From NCBI GenBank assembly GCA_020631735.1, contig CM036225.1, positions 64,840,662 through 64,904,661 on the forward strand: a stretch of 64,000 nt of DNA. Reading direction: 5' to 3'. Below are positions 1-10,486 of this stretch, one piece after another. Positions within the stretch are counted from its first letter, which is position 1; every line of letters begins with the position of its first letter. This DNA comes from Saccharum officinarum. Taxonomy: Eukaryota; Streptophyta; Magnoliopsida; Poales; Poaceae. The notes below the pieces were generated by a model, which worked only from the letters and a program-made list of their open reading frames with translations, made no database searches and had not been told where the DNA came from. The position numbers and the translations under genes were made by a program.

Positions 1-2076
1 CCCGGCTTCGTGTGTAACCATGGGAAGGCGGTGGCTCACTTCGTGGTGACTTGAGGAGGTCTGACCACGGTGACCGCTGACTCGACGGTCGGCGCTCCGG
101 CGGCAGCTAGCTGCGAAAGTCGAGCCAGCCCGACAAGGACCCCGAGAGGTGCGGCGAGGTGCGAGGAATGCTCTGACGCGGTCAGCTCGGTGGAGAATGG
201 TGGGGTGGAGGAGGAACAGCGGCGACCGTGGAGCTCCCATGGCGGCCATGGCTGCAGCAGCCATGCGGTGGCGAAGGAAGACGACGCGGAGAGCATGAGT
301 GAGAGGGGAGCCGAGGGAAGCTCGGCTTCCGTGTCCGGGGGGCGTAGTGGCGCTGGGACTCACCTTGCAAGCAGCAGCGAGCAGGGCACGCGGCAGCAAT
401 GGCGAGGTGTGCTCTGTGCATGGGCGCCACGTCCAGAGCACGTGTCGGTGGTTCGGACATTTCATCGAATACGTGTCACGCGTCGCTGTGCCTGACTTGG
501 AGACCGTTTTTGGGCCTGCTCGGGTCCGAATTTGGACATGAGCCAAGAAGCAAAGTTGGAGCCCACTTGATACCCTACAACTTCTATTAAGGTTGCATGG
601 CCATTAGAGCCATAGATTAGTGAGTAATTATGCTCCAAAGTGACACTATCAGTGAGTTAACAACGATTAGAGGCAAGGGTCAAAACTTGATCAAATCTGC
701 GTCAAACTTGATCCAACCTTTTTGCATGCCCTTCTCTAAAGAGTATACTCCAACTTTTATATTGGGATCAACTCAAATTACTTAACGAAATTTGGAGAAC
801 ATGGAATGCCAATCGAGTTGTTACTAATCTCTGACTTAAATATTCTAAGTCTGAAAATAGCTTTAGATTCAAACTTTGGCCCATTGTTTGACTGATTTTC
901 AAGCTAAAAAATGGTATGCTCTAAAAGCAAAGTTTGTTGTACACAACTCAATCTACAACTTTTATTAAAGGACCTTGAGCTGGTTCAGCTTAGATCACAA
1001 TATACAGAGCTCCAAAGTCGAGCACACGAAACTGAAATTTCAGTTTCAGTAGGAACCCAACTGAAACACGATCTTTGAGGCTCTGTAGCTCTTGTACTAG
1101 TGGGAATTAGGTCATAGTGTTGTTGACAAAATCATAGAGCTATGTGAGCACTACAATATTGCCAATATGAGCTAGAGCTGGTTCTGCCTAGTTTGGGAGA
1201 TAGAGTGCTCCAAAGTAAGCTACTTGAAACTGTTGTACAGTCCAGACTTAGCCAAATTGGCTAAGTGCCAAACAGTAGGTCAAAACTGACTTGGGGTCCC
1301 TGTTTGAGCATGTTCCCTACATTTTCATGACTTGACTCTTAAATAAAGTTTGTTTCTTATAAAATTCTCTACAACTTTGTCAAAGGTTGCACAGTCATAC
1401 AAAGCTTCTAGGTCACCCTTTTGAAACGGTCAAACACAAGTGTTCCTGGGTCCATACATGGTCAACCATCACTTAGAAGCACATTTAGGCAAAATGATCA
1501 ACATGAACATTGTTCTATTAAGTGCCCTAAGTGTAGTTAAGGTGTTGTAGGGGCCAAACATACCCACCATGCATAGGTTGCACAAAAGTGCAGGCCTCAC
1601 ATGCCTTGAAACATAGAACTCAAGTGAAATGCTATAGTCATTTCATGTGGTTGTTTCAAGATACATGCTACACATGTTCCACTAGGGTGTTCCACATGTG
1701 TCCAAGATGTGTTGCACATATTGCATTTGTATGTTGCACAACACTAGTTCCCATGGGATGTAAGGCAGGTTTTAGTTATAATCCAAACAAGCATCTAACT
1801 TATCATTTCATGTGACTTTTTGATTCCAAACTTTATGAAACTTTTCCAGGGATCAATATAGATAGGTACCAAGGTGAGACACATGAAGATATGGCAATAA
1901 CACCATCCAAACATATATCTTTGAAAATGGCCTATATATAAAGCAATGATGCAGCATCCCACTTTAAGGTAGGCTCATCTCCATAGGTTGACATTGACAT
2001 TGTCATTTCCACTTAATCTATCATGTTTGAGCTCAAACTCACTGCCTAATTGGTGATAAATACCTAGGGTGTTACA
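1..2076 (-). mobile_element. Partial LTR of a Del/Tekay-like Ty3/gypsy element, minus strand, cut by the window edge
   Basis: Read on the minus strand, the sequence begins at 2076 with TGTAACACCCTAGG, a start resembling the TGTAACAC start of the complete LTR at 13207. It then runs through about 1.5 kb of AT-rich DNA into a GC-rich block (1-500), the same layout as the first 1.8 kb of that LTR. The other end lies outside the window. It abuts the interior of another LTR at 2077, so it probably inserted there; the expected target duplication would be CGGGA (2077-2081) and its partner must lie left of base 1. The small open frames in the GC-rich part look like by-products of base composition. Confidence 0.6.
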
Positions 2077-5000
2077 CGGGACGGGCCGCGCGCTGGCTGG
2101 GCCGCGCTAGCAAGCCGGGCCGGCCCAGCACTGTAGCGGGTTAGGGTTCGGTTTTGGTTTTTCTTGTCATATTGTCACAGATTTTTGTTGTTGTTTGGAA
2201 AATATAGATCTAGGGTTTTACTTGCCCAAAAATTATGAGATAAATTTTGTTAGGATCTACATGTTGTGTAGTATTTTAGAAAAATATAAATATGGTATGT
2301 GATGTTTAGTTTCTGGGAGAATTAAATAGATCTTTCAAATGTGTTTTGAAATGAAGGCAAATTTGTTAAATGTATAACTTGAGCTGTAGTATTCCAAAAA
2401 TTATGAAATTTGGCGGGTAGGCTAATTTAGACTTGCTCTAGCTTTGGTAGAAATTTGGGTAGTAGTGCTTAAGTACTTTTCAAGTTATAATGCTATCTTG
2501 TTATTTTAGAAAATATTTAAATGAATTTTTGTAATTTTTCTACATGTGCAATGTTCATATAACTTTTTGGAGAATTTCTTGGTACCCTAAAGTGTCCAAG
2601 AAAATTATGAAATCTATTGTTTGATACCTTTCGTTATGATTTGTTAATTATACAAAAATCAGCCTTTTTGGGATTGTGAATTTTGTTTAGGGAGTTTCTG
2701 TAAATAATTTTAGTTCAAATTTTTACAGTGGTCTCTTTTTGGTTCATAGAGTCTCCTGTAATTTGTGTAGAATTTTAGGAGCAGTTTACATATATGTTTA
2801 AAATCCCACTTAATTAATTAAGTAAATTAAGAAATGAGTCCAAATAAATATTCTAGGTGGGCACACCCTACTTTCTGGTGTTTTTGTGACCTATGTGAAC
2901 TTGTGGTAACATTAGTTTGGTCTTAAGGGATGTTTGCCACATAAATAAATATTTAATCTTTGCAATTCTAGGTTTTCTGGATAGCTGGTAGTATTTCTAG
3001 GTTTGACCTTTGATAAACGTGGTTGCTGGAAAACTTGTAAATACCAAAGTTGTAGTAAGCTTGATAAACTAGCTTGTGTCAAAATTTTGGAGCATTTGGC
3101 TTAGTAGTTTGGGAGTTATTGCTGTTTAAAGTGACAGTCCAGAATTTGCTACTCTCTGTTTAGAGGGGACAGATTCTGGAACTTATGAAATTCGACATGG
3201 CAAACTTAGGAATTTAGGGTTGAGATCTGAAAATGAATTGTAGTGCATTTCTTCAGCTTTCCAGATTGTCTTAGATCATATCTTTTGGAGTTAGGAATCT
3301 TCAGTTATGTTAGAATCTTTGAGCTGCTGTCCTGAATGTCTTACTGTGATATTTTGGTGTTGGATGTGGTAACCTAAGTAATGCTACTCTTGTAATTGTT
3401 AGGTGTTAGGGCCTTAACCGAAGAAGAACAGCTATATCTTAGGTTGAGTAGATTAGGTGAGTACTTCTCTACCAGAGAGGAAATTTTGCACCTAATATTT
3501 GAAGTGATTTGATTAGAGCTTTAAGAATGTTGTAATGCATTTCATTCCGAGCATACTACATCTTTCACTATGCATACATGAGATTTATTATGCACTCATG
3601 CAATAGGTGTTCCGGAGGGGGTAACGCCCCTCGAATTCGAGCAAGTTATTCCGGAGGAAGTCCAGGACCAGGAGCAGCCGAGAGAGCCTGAGGATCTAGC
3701 CGGCGAAGGAGTGCCCGCAGAAGATCTACCCGAGTGTCCTAACCACCGGCCTTCGACCTTTCTAAAAGGCAAGCCCCGGTGTATGCTGAACCCATCATTT
3801 TATAAATCTATCTTGAGTACTTTTAATTGTTTAATGCATTAAGTTGTAGGAGTTGTATGAAAACAATTGTTGTATTATACCTATCCTTGCCCAGATATCG
3901 TACTTAAATCCTGATTTAGGTTTAGGCACGTATCAATGCTTAGCCCTGCTTAGTACGGTAGAAGTCGGTGATTTCCGGTCATCCGTGAGATGTAGGAAGG
4001 AGTCACGAGTGGCTTTATGGCTATCGTGGATGGAACCATGCTTTAAAATGAAATTGAGACCTGGCGGGAGTGCGATAGTACAGCAGCAAGACACTTCACG
4101 TCTTGGGTGTGGAGCTATGCCCGTCTGAGTCGTTTAAGGACCGATTCACTGTACGTCCTTGAGTCATGTTGAACGCAGTCTAACACTTAGTTGGCCGGAT
4201 AAGTCGTTCCGACCCCGAAGCCGAGTAATGTGATTCAGGCCGGGAATCGAATGGTAGGTTGCTTCTTGGAGGAGAGAAAGGATGTGCTTGGGGACATTGG
4301 CGTGAGACCAAGGGGGGGTTAGAGTCCCTATCACATGGCAGAGTGTCATCCTTGGGGTCGCGACATCATTCGAACCCGCGATTCCTGAATCATATGAAAA
4401 GGTGGCTTGTGCGACCCTGGCAGGGGCCTGCGCGGTGAGTGTTAGAAATACCCCTCCAGCTGGATAGGAATTCGATTCGAATCGTCGTCGCTCCCGGTTA
4501 GTGAGCACTTGACTTGAGCAACGGCAACGTAGATCTCATTAAATGAACAGGTGGTTAAGGGAATGATACAATGTTGCCACAATTCATACCTGCTCTGGAT
4601 ATAATGTTGATAATTGTTTGATTATAATCAAGTGCATGCTTAGTACAGGTGCTAAGAAAGATGACAGGTAAATGCTAAAAAGAACTGCTAGTACATGTTA
4701 TAAGAGTTTCAATTACTTATGCCTTTATGCAAAATGTGATGTCAGCTAGCCTCTTGTGTAAGCCTTGCATAATCCTTGGTGTCATCTTATTTCTGGTTTT
4801 TGACGGGTAAGTCTAGCTGAGTACATTCCAGTACTCAGGGTTTATTCCCTCCTGTTGTAGATGATATGCTCTATCAAGGCTTCTGCAAAATTTGTCTCCA
4901 CCCTGCGGGTGACGAAGACTAGATCACTAGGGCGTGATCATCTTTTATATACTTTCCTGATGCTTTTGCGGGTTGTTGATCAACAAGACTGGCAGTAGTT

Positions 5001-5275
5001 AAACAACTGGTGTGTGTATGCTTTCGCTACTTTTATAAACTTAGTTTGTAATAATTGTGACTCCGTGTGTGTAAACTTATTTTGGAACTACTTGTGAAAT
5101 GTAACGTATGATGTTGTATGTTGAATGATGCGATCTTGGTTGTAAGCAAGTTGGTTTGAAATCCTTCGTGGTTTCGATTGACTACCGGGATTATATGGGC
5201 TCAAGTTCGAAAATTTGAGCGCTTCGGTGCTTGTTTTTGTACTTGTGCTCTTATAATTTGGTCGGTTCTGTTACA
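2077..5275 (+). mobile_element. 3' part of the 5' LTR of a Del/Tekay-like Ty3/gypsy element
   Basis: The segment starts abruptly in GC-rich DNA, becomes AT-rich, and ends in TTACA at 5275, two bases before a primer-binding site. It shares landmarks with the complete LTR at 13207-17228 although the two are clearly different subfamilies. These are an acidic, exon-like segment after a splice-acceptor-like CAATAG (3607-3775), the 12-base palindrome CGATTCGAATCG (4473-4484), and a TTCCAGTACTCAGGGTTT-type segment near 4830. The 5' part is missing because the inverted LTR lies at its left boundary. No nuclear gene is seen inside. Confidence 0.65.
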
Positions 5276-5277
5276 GC

Positions 5278-5290
5278 TGGCATCGGAGCA
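5278..5290 (+). other. Primer-binding site of the Del/Tekay-like element
   Basis: TGGCATCGGAGCA lies two bases after the LTR end at 5275. It matches the usual plant tRNA-iMet primer site (TGGTATCAGAGC) except for two transition-type changes. Reverse transcription would start here on the element RNA. The position fixes the LTR boundary and the + orientation. Confidence 0.75.
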
Positions 5291-6047
5291 TAATTCAATA
5301 TTAAACACATCGTACGAGTATTTAAAAATAAAAGTATTTGATTATGAAAAGGGTTAAAACTCTAAAAATTATTTTCATAGGTATGCCAGTGATCACATCC
5401 CTTAGCCCAAATAAGGACTCTTAGGTGGCTTATTATAAAGGCTAACTTGGGAGCCTTGTTTGTTTTTGTTTCGTCGTCCATACGGCGTGATATTGTATGG
5501 ATGCCATCCACTTGGGTGGTAATGTATGGATCAATTGCCTCGACACTCTGGTAAGTGTGAGTTGTGAGAGCATGATCGTCCAACCGGCGATCTAGGGGAG
5601 AGTAGTTTTGGTGACTTGCATACTTACATGTTTAAACCGTGTAATTATGTAAACACTTAATTGTGGGAACCTTTATATCGGGTAGCTTTGATACTGAAGT
5701 ATATACATCAGGGGATGTGTATATGGAAAGTATTTAAATTACTGCTTTCTTGTGTGCTTATATTGGGAAACTGTTGGGCTGAAATGAGATTTTCTGCAGG
5801 TACACTAACAGCGTAACGAGTAGACCGATAGTTTCGCTTATATGAGAGAACGTATGTATGCCACTGCCTAGCGTTAGAACTTTAGGTTTCTACTAAGGTG
5901 AGAGGGCGTACGGAACGTGCATGCATCATGTTTAATTATATCATACATATCATTTACTCCCTCCTTAAAAATTTCAATAGTCCCGACTAAATTAAATTTC
6001 GTATCCCCTAAATGATCCTCATTTTAAGTCGTATCTTGTTGCTACAG
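5291..6047 (+). other. Untranslated leader of the Del/Tekay-like element
   Basis: No supported gene lies between the primer site and the first ORF. The last bases before the ATG at 6048 read TTGTTGCTACAG, a good plant 3' splice site, so the leader may contain an intron that is removed to make the accessory-ORF mRNA. This is inferred from the sequence only. Confidence 0.45.
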
Positions 6048-6665
6048 ATGACACGTACCAAGTGGACCGCCCGTAAGTCAACCGGGGGCAGGGTCCCTCG
6101 TCACTAGCTAGCTCCACGTGAGCCCCGCCCCGAGCCCACTGAGGTGAAAAGGCTGAGGGCTGAGTTGGCCGAAGTGACTGCTGTCAGGAATGCAGCGCAT
6201 CAGCAACTGGAGCAAGTGATCCATGATCGTGACCAGGAAACACTTGCAGTCCAGAGATTGACAGTAGCAAATCGCAACTATCAACGCATGCTGGTCCATG
6301 TCATGAATCAGAGGGATGAAGCCTAGCACGAGGAGAACGTTCTGAGAGCTCGTCAGTTTGAGCTCGAGCAATAGTTGGAGAATGCTGAAGAATACAATGA
6401 TAATCTTCATGAAGAAGTGCACCGCCTGAACAACTAGCTAAATCCTCTACTGCCTCGAAACAACAACGCAGATGAGGACATGGGTTCGGGAATTGTCATG
6501 GCTGAAGATGATGATGAAGTGGAGGTCAATGGGCCCCAAGATGACGCACCAGAAGAAGCACCAGAAGAAGAGCCAGAAGGAGAAGAAGAAGACGAGGAGT
6601 TAGAGCCTGTTAGCGACGAGGATGGCGGGGAGATCCTTGACACCGACTCTGAGGACGATGCTTAG
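6048..6665 (+). pseudogene. Accessory ORF with a histone-H3-tail-like N-terminus, coiled coil and acidic tail (retrotransposon-encoded)
   Basis: A single frame of 206 codons runs from the ATG at 6048 to the TAG at 6663-6665, interrupted only by TAG at 6105, 6324, 6372 and 6435. After Met the protein begins TRTKWTARKSTGGRVPR. Against histone H3 this keeps R2, T3, K4, T6, A7, R8, K9, S10, T11, G12, G13, P16 and R17, with K14 changed to R, and L20/A21 follow the first TAG. Residues 33-130 are rich in Glu, Leu, Arg and Gln and look like a coiled coil. Residues about 145-205 are strongly acidic and end in a DTDSEDD-type stretch. Each TAG sits where a CAG codon would fit, so the ancestral frame was probably continuous. 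It lies between primer site and gag, where chromoviruses normally have no gene. The ATG is preceded directly by CTACAG, a splice acceptor. No fold beyond this is recognised. The function (binding or decoying H3-tail readers or writers) is inference. Confidence 0.75.
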
Positions 6666-7325
6666 AGTAGTCATTGCGTAGCTACGATGTTAGAATCAAC
6701 TTTTGTGCCTCCTGGGGTTAGAGTGAGGCTTTGTAATTACTTGACTTTTGGGATGTAAGGTCGAACCCTATGTTTCCTAGATGTTTAGTTGAACCTGTTA
6801 ATTTCGATCACAATTGGATGTCTTATTGCGTGCGTTCAATGATGGTGTCACGATTAGCACCCTTCGGTGCCGCGACGAAACCGAGGGCCTCCTATGGCGC
6901 GCGACATAAGGTTGTGCTGCTTGGCACGCGTTGGTATCGAGGTGGCTAGTCATGATCCACCATGGAACTCTACCGTTGAGAAGTCTCTTTGTGGTCAGTT
7001 TGAAATAGCCTTTCTCAGTCAACTAAAAATTTTGAGATCGAATCCAAGTACCGGGTGAAAGGTCAAAAATCACGTAGATCTTAACGTAAACGGTTCAGGA
7101 ACTGTTGTGCTCCTTGTGAGTGAGCCTTTATCAAAGTACATCTTGTTAGATTCCCTCGCATGATTGCGTCAATTGATGCGCTTGAATGGATTGTGCGGTT
7201 GTGATGAATTATTGTGCTATGAGTATTTTGAGAAGTCCATTTCATGAAGTCAGTTTGACATATTTACAATAATTTATCTACAAATTTCCCACATCGTCAG
7301 TGCTCATTGGCTATGCATTTTGCAG
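6666..7325 (+). other. Spacer between accessory ORF and gag
   Basis: No convincing coding sequence is present. The spacer ends in GCATTTTGCAG immediately before the gag ATG at 7326, again a splice-acceptor-like sequence, paralleling the CTACAG before the ORF at 6048. Confidence 0.5.
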
Positions 7326-8356
7326 ATGTCGTATAATCTCCGTCGGGGTCGTGGCAATGAGGATGAGGAACAACCACCCCCTCCGCCACCACCTACCCCG
7401 GCTGAGCTGATGCATACCGTGGTCGAAGGGCAGCGCATGCTGGCAGATGCTATGCGCCAGCTTGCCAATCGGGAGGCTCGTCATGGCCGCCAGGGCCTAG
7501 AACCCAATCATTACAGTGATTTCAAGGACTTTCTTGATACTAAGCCCCCGCTGTTTAATGAGACGGAGGAACCACTGCAAGCCGAGGAGTGGTTGAACAC
7601 TATTGAACAAAAGTTTCGTCTGCTTCGCTTGACCGATGAGCTAAAAACTGAATATGCTTCTCACCAACTGCATGGTCCAGCGGGTATTTGGTGGAGCCAC
7701 TATCGTTCCACACTGCCTGCAAATGTCCCGATTGCTTGGGGCCAGTTCAAGGCCACATTCCGTGGAAACTATATTCCTCCAGGTCTTATGGCTACCAAGC
7801 ACACAGAATTCATAAGGCTGTCGCAGGGAAATAAAAGCTTGACTGAATATCTGCAATCTTTCAACAACCTAGCGAGATATGCCACAGAGTTTGTGGATAC
7901 CGATGCCAAGAAAATTGCTAGCTTTAAAAGAGGCCTCGGCCCAAAGCTGATGAAGACTATGGGCACTAGCAAGTGTACTACCTTCAATGATTTTATCAGT
8001 GATGCTTTGACCCAGGAGAACAATAATGCTATTTATTCTGCCTCTAAGAGCCGCAAAAGGGCCCTTGAGGCGAGTGCTTCGCAGTCTCGGACCTCAGCTG
8101 CACCTAGGTCTTCCTCTCGCCCATCTGCTCAGAATACCAAGTTCCGTCCGCCACAGAAGAAGCCTGCTGCCAAAACTGGGTTCCGCAAGGCTTATACAGT
8201 CGCTCTGCCAAAGGGAAATTCTGGACAGAGCAGTTCTAGTGTTCCTCCCAGCAACATGCCTTGCTAGAACTGCAACAAGCCAGGCCATTGGTCCAGGAAC
8301 TGTCCTTACCCTAAGAAGAATGTCAACCATGGTGGCCGTCAAGGGCACGCTCATTA
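7326..8356 (+). pseudogene. gag: Gag of the Del/Tekay-like Ty3/gypsy element
   Basis: The frame opens at the ATG at 7326 (protein start MSYNLRRGRG) and runs to a TAG at 8265. It contains a proline run near residue 20, then a retrotransposon-gag capsid domain (about residues 75-240) with the usual EEWLNTIEQKF and WWSHYR stretches, then a basic Ser/Arg/Lys/Pro tail. The TAG falls inside the zinc knuckle: reading through gives C-x2-C-x4-H-x4-C with NKPGHWSRNCPYP after it, so gag continued into protease in one frame. Capsid and RNA-packaging roles follow from the family. An upstream TTG at 7320 is in frame but the ATG is the obvious start. Confidence 0.85.
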
Positions 8357-9843
8357 TAACAGTATCGATGAAATCCCATCTGGTGAGGTTGTCATTGCTG
8401 GTAAGTTCCTAGTTGACCAACATCCTGCAGTGGTACTTTTTGATTCAGGTGCTTCGCATTCCTTTATCAGTCCTAAGTTTGCATCAAAGTTTGCACATAA
8501 ATTGCATACTGTTGAAGGTGGGGGTTATTGCATTAGCGCAGCAAGTGGGAATATTTCCACAAATAAAGTAGTGGGGAGTCTTGAGCTTGAGATAGAAGGC
8601 GAAAGTACTCGCTTGCCTTAGTGGTTTTGCCGGGATTAAGCATAGATGTTATTCTGGCATGAATTGGATGTCAGAATGGGATACTCATTGATACATCCAC
8701 TCGGGTAGTTATGCTCAGAGATCCTACAGATCAAAAGGGTTTTCTGGTACAACTTCCCAGAAAAGTTAATTTGTTTGGGGAAGTTCATGCTGTGCAAGCA
8801 AAGGCGTTGGCTGAAATTCCCGTAGTAAATGAGTTTCTGGACGTTTTTCCCGATGATTTGCCGGGACTCCCTCCGGATCGAGATGTGGAATTTAAAATTG
8901 AGTTGTTGCTTGACACGGCTCCCATCTCTAGGAGACCTTATAGGATGCCTCCGAATGAGCTAGCTGAACTTAAGTGCAATTGAATGAACTTTTGAAGAAG
9001 GGGTGATCGCGCCCTAGTTCGTCTCCGTGGGGATGCCCTGCTATCTTTGTGAAGAAGAAGGATCAGACCTTGCGGATGTGTGTAGATTATAGACCTCTGA
9101 ATGCAGTCACTGTAAAAAATAAGTATCCTCTGCCACGTATCGATATCCTATTCGATCAGTTGTCCAAAGCTAAAGTCTTTTCTAAGATTGATCTAAGATC
9201 TAGCTATCATCAAATTAAAATCTGTCCGGAAGATGTTCCAAAAACCGCCTTCTCTACCAGATACGGTCTTTATGAGTATCTTGTTATATCCTTCGGCTTT
9301 GACCAACGCCCCCCGCACACTTCATGTACTTGATGAATTCGGTATTTTGCCCAAATTGGACAAGTTTTGTGGTGGTATTTATTGATCACATCCTGATATA
9401 TTCTGAAAATGAGGAAGATCATGCTGAACATCTGCGCATAGTCCTCACAAGACTGCGCGAACATCAACTATATGCAAAGTTCAGTAAGTGTGAATTCTGG
9501 CTTCGAGAAGTATCTTTCCTTGGGCATGTGTTGTCTGATGGAGGAATTATGGTGGACCCCACCAAGGTACAAGAAGTACTGAACTGGAAGGCTCCTATCT
9601 CAGTTCACGAGGTTCGGAGTTTTCTGTGATTGGCTGGCTATTATCGTCGTTTCATCCCGGATTTCTCAAAAATAGCCAAACCCATGACTCGGTTGCTGCA
9701 AAAAAACACCAGGTTTGTCTGGACTCCTGAGTGTGATGCGGCTTTTCACCAACTGCGCACCCTCCTACCTCGGCTCCGGTTTTGGCACAACCGGATATCG
9801 AGAAACCATTTGATGTTTATTGTGATGCCTCAGGCATAGGTTT
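8357..9843 (+). pseudogene. pol: Decayed pol (protease and reverse transcriptase) of the Del/Tekay-like element
   Basis: The aspartic protease motif VVLFDSGASHSF is encoded near 8430-8470. A frameshift near 8620 precedes the ILGMNWM-type end of protease. RT follows: [12 protein letters not shown] (about 8860), a stop near 8980, [17 protein letters not shown] (9050-9100), [12 protein letters not shown] (9180-9215), a frameshift in the FGLTNAP region (about 9300), then FIDHILIYS near 9380. The catalytic F/Y-I-D-D box reads IDH, so the second aspartate is lost. A stop at 9627-9629 and a further frameshift near 9770 follow, then the start of RNase H (DVYCDASG) just before the N gap. Integrase and any chromodomain are absent from the window. 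Confidence 0.85.
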
Positions 9844-9943
9844 NNNNNNNNNNNNNNNNNNNNNNNNNNNNNNNNNNNNNNNNNNNNNNNNNNNNNNNNN
9901 NNNNNNNNNNNNNNNNNNNNNNNNNNNNNNNNNNNNNNNNNNN
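9844..9943. other. Assembly gap (100 N)
   Basis: The gap is exactly 100 unknown bases. Gypsy RNase H sequence enters it and copia-type LTR sequence leaves it, so the rest of the gypsy element is missing or the join may be wrong. Confidence 0.95.
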
Positions 9944-10212
9944 TCCGTTTCTCCGCCTCCGGCACAGTAGAAAATAGGCGTTTCACTTCCCGCCAAGAAA
10001 GTGCATAATCCCGCCTCGCAAGTTCGGCGGGAGGGAGAGAGGAACCCAAACCCCTCTCTACCGCTTAAACTCCACCGCCTTCGCAAATGTGTTAACACCA
10101 CCAAGTGTAAACCACCATGTGCATGTGTGTTAGTCATTTCACAAACATTCTTAAGACGTTATGTTAGCTCTCTACTATATCCTAATGCATATACTCAAGA
10201 CATTGATCTAGG
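9944..10212 (-). mobile_element. Fragment of a copia-type LTR related to the nested LTRs at 21510-33654
   Basis: The stretch from the Tcgtttct-like start through GCAAGTTCGGCGGGAGGGAG, the ACCGCTTAAACTCCACCGCC block and CTCAAGACATTGATCTAG matches 33130-33330 closely and 23521-23760 more loosely. Orientation is taken from those copies, whose elements read on the minus strand. It begins at the N gap and stops where MITE sequence starts, so both ends are truncated. Confidence 0.75.
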
Positions 10213-10424
10213 GCGCGTACTGTAGCACTTTCGTTGTTATTTAGCAATTAGTGTCCAATCATGGTCTAATTAGGTTTAAAAGATTCGTCTCGTGAATTTC
10301 GTCTAAACTGTGTAATTAGTTTTATTTTTTATCTATATTTAATTCTTCATACATGCGTCTAAAGATTCGATGTGACGGAAAATCTTGAAAAATTTTGCAA
10401 AATTTTAGGAACTAAACAGGCCCT
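10213..10424 (-). mobile_element. Truncated Tourist-like (PIF/Harbinger) MITE
   Basis: The sequence from ACTGTAGCACTTTCGTTG to GGAACTAAACAGGCCCT is the widespread grass MITE whose end is GGCCTGTTTAGTTCC when read from the right. The left end, with its matching inverted repeat, is missing at the junction with the LTR fragment. A second member of the same group lies at 18492-18742. Confidence 0.7.
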
Positions 10425-10486
10425 GAATGATAATCATTCCAACGTCAGACAAGTCTGCAAGTGAATGATAATCATTCCAACGTCAG
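10425..10486. repeat. Two direct copies of a palindromic 24-base unit
   Basis: GAATGATAATCATTCCAACG occurs at about 10425 and again at about 10463, each followed by TCAG. The first 15 bases form an inverted repeat (GAATGAT/ATCATTC around one base). A partial echo (TGATTCCAACGTC) is at about 10684. Confidence 0.8.

Noticed and set aside
6048..6107. Simple capture of a histone H3 gene
   Set aside because: Similarity stops after about 21 residues and the following sequence is coiled coil and acidic, with no histone fold.
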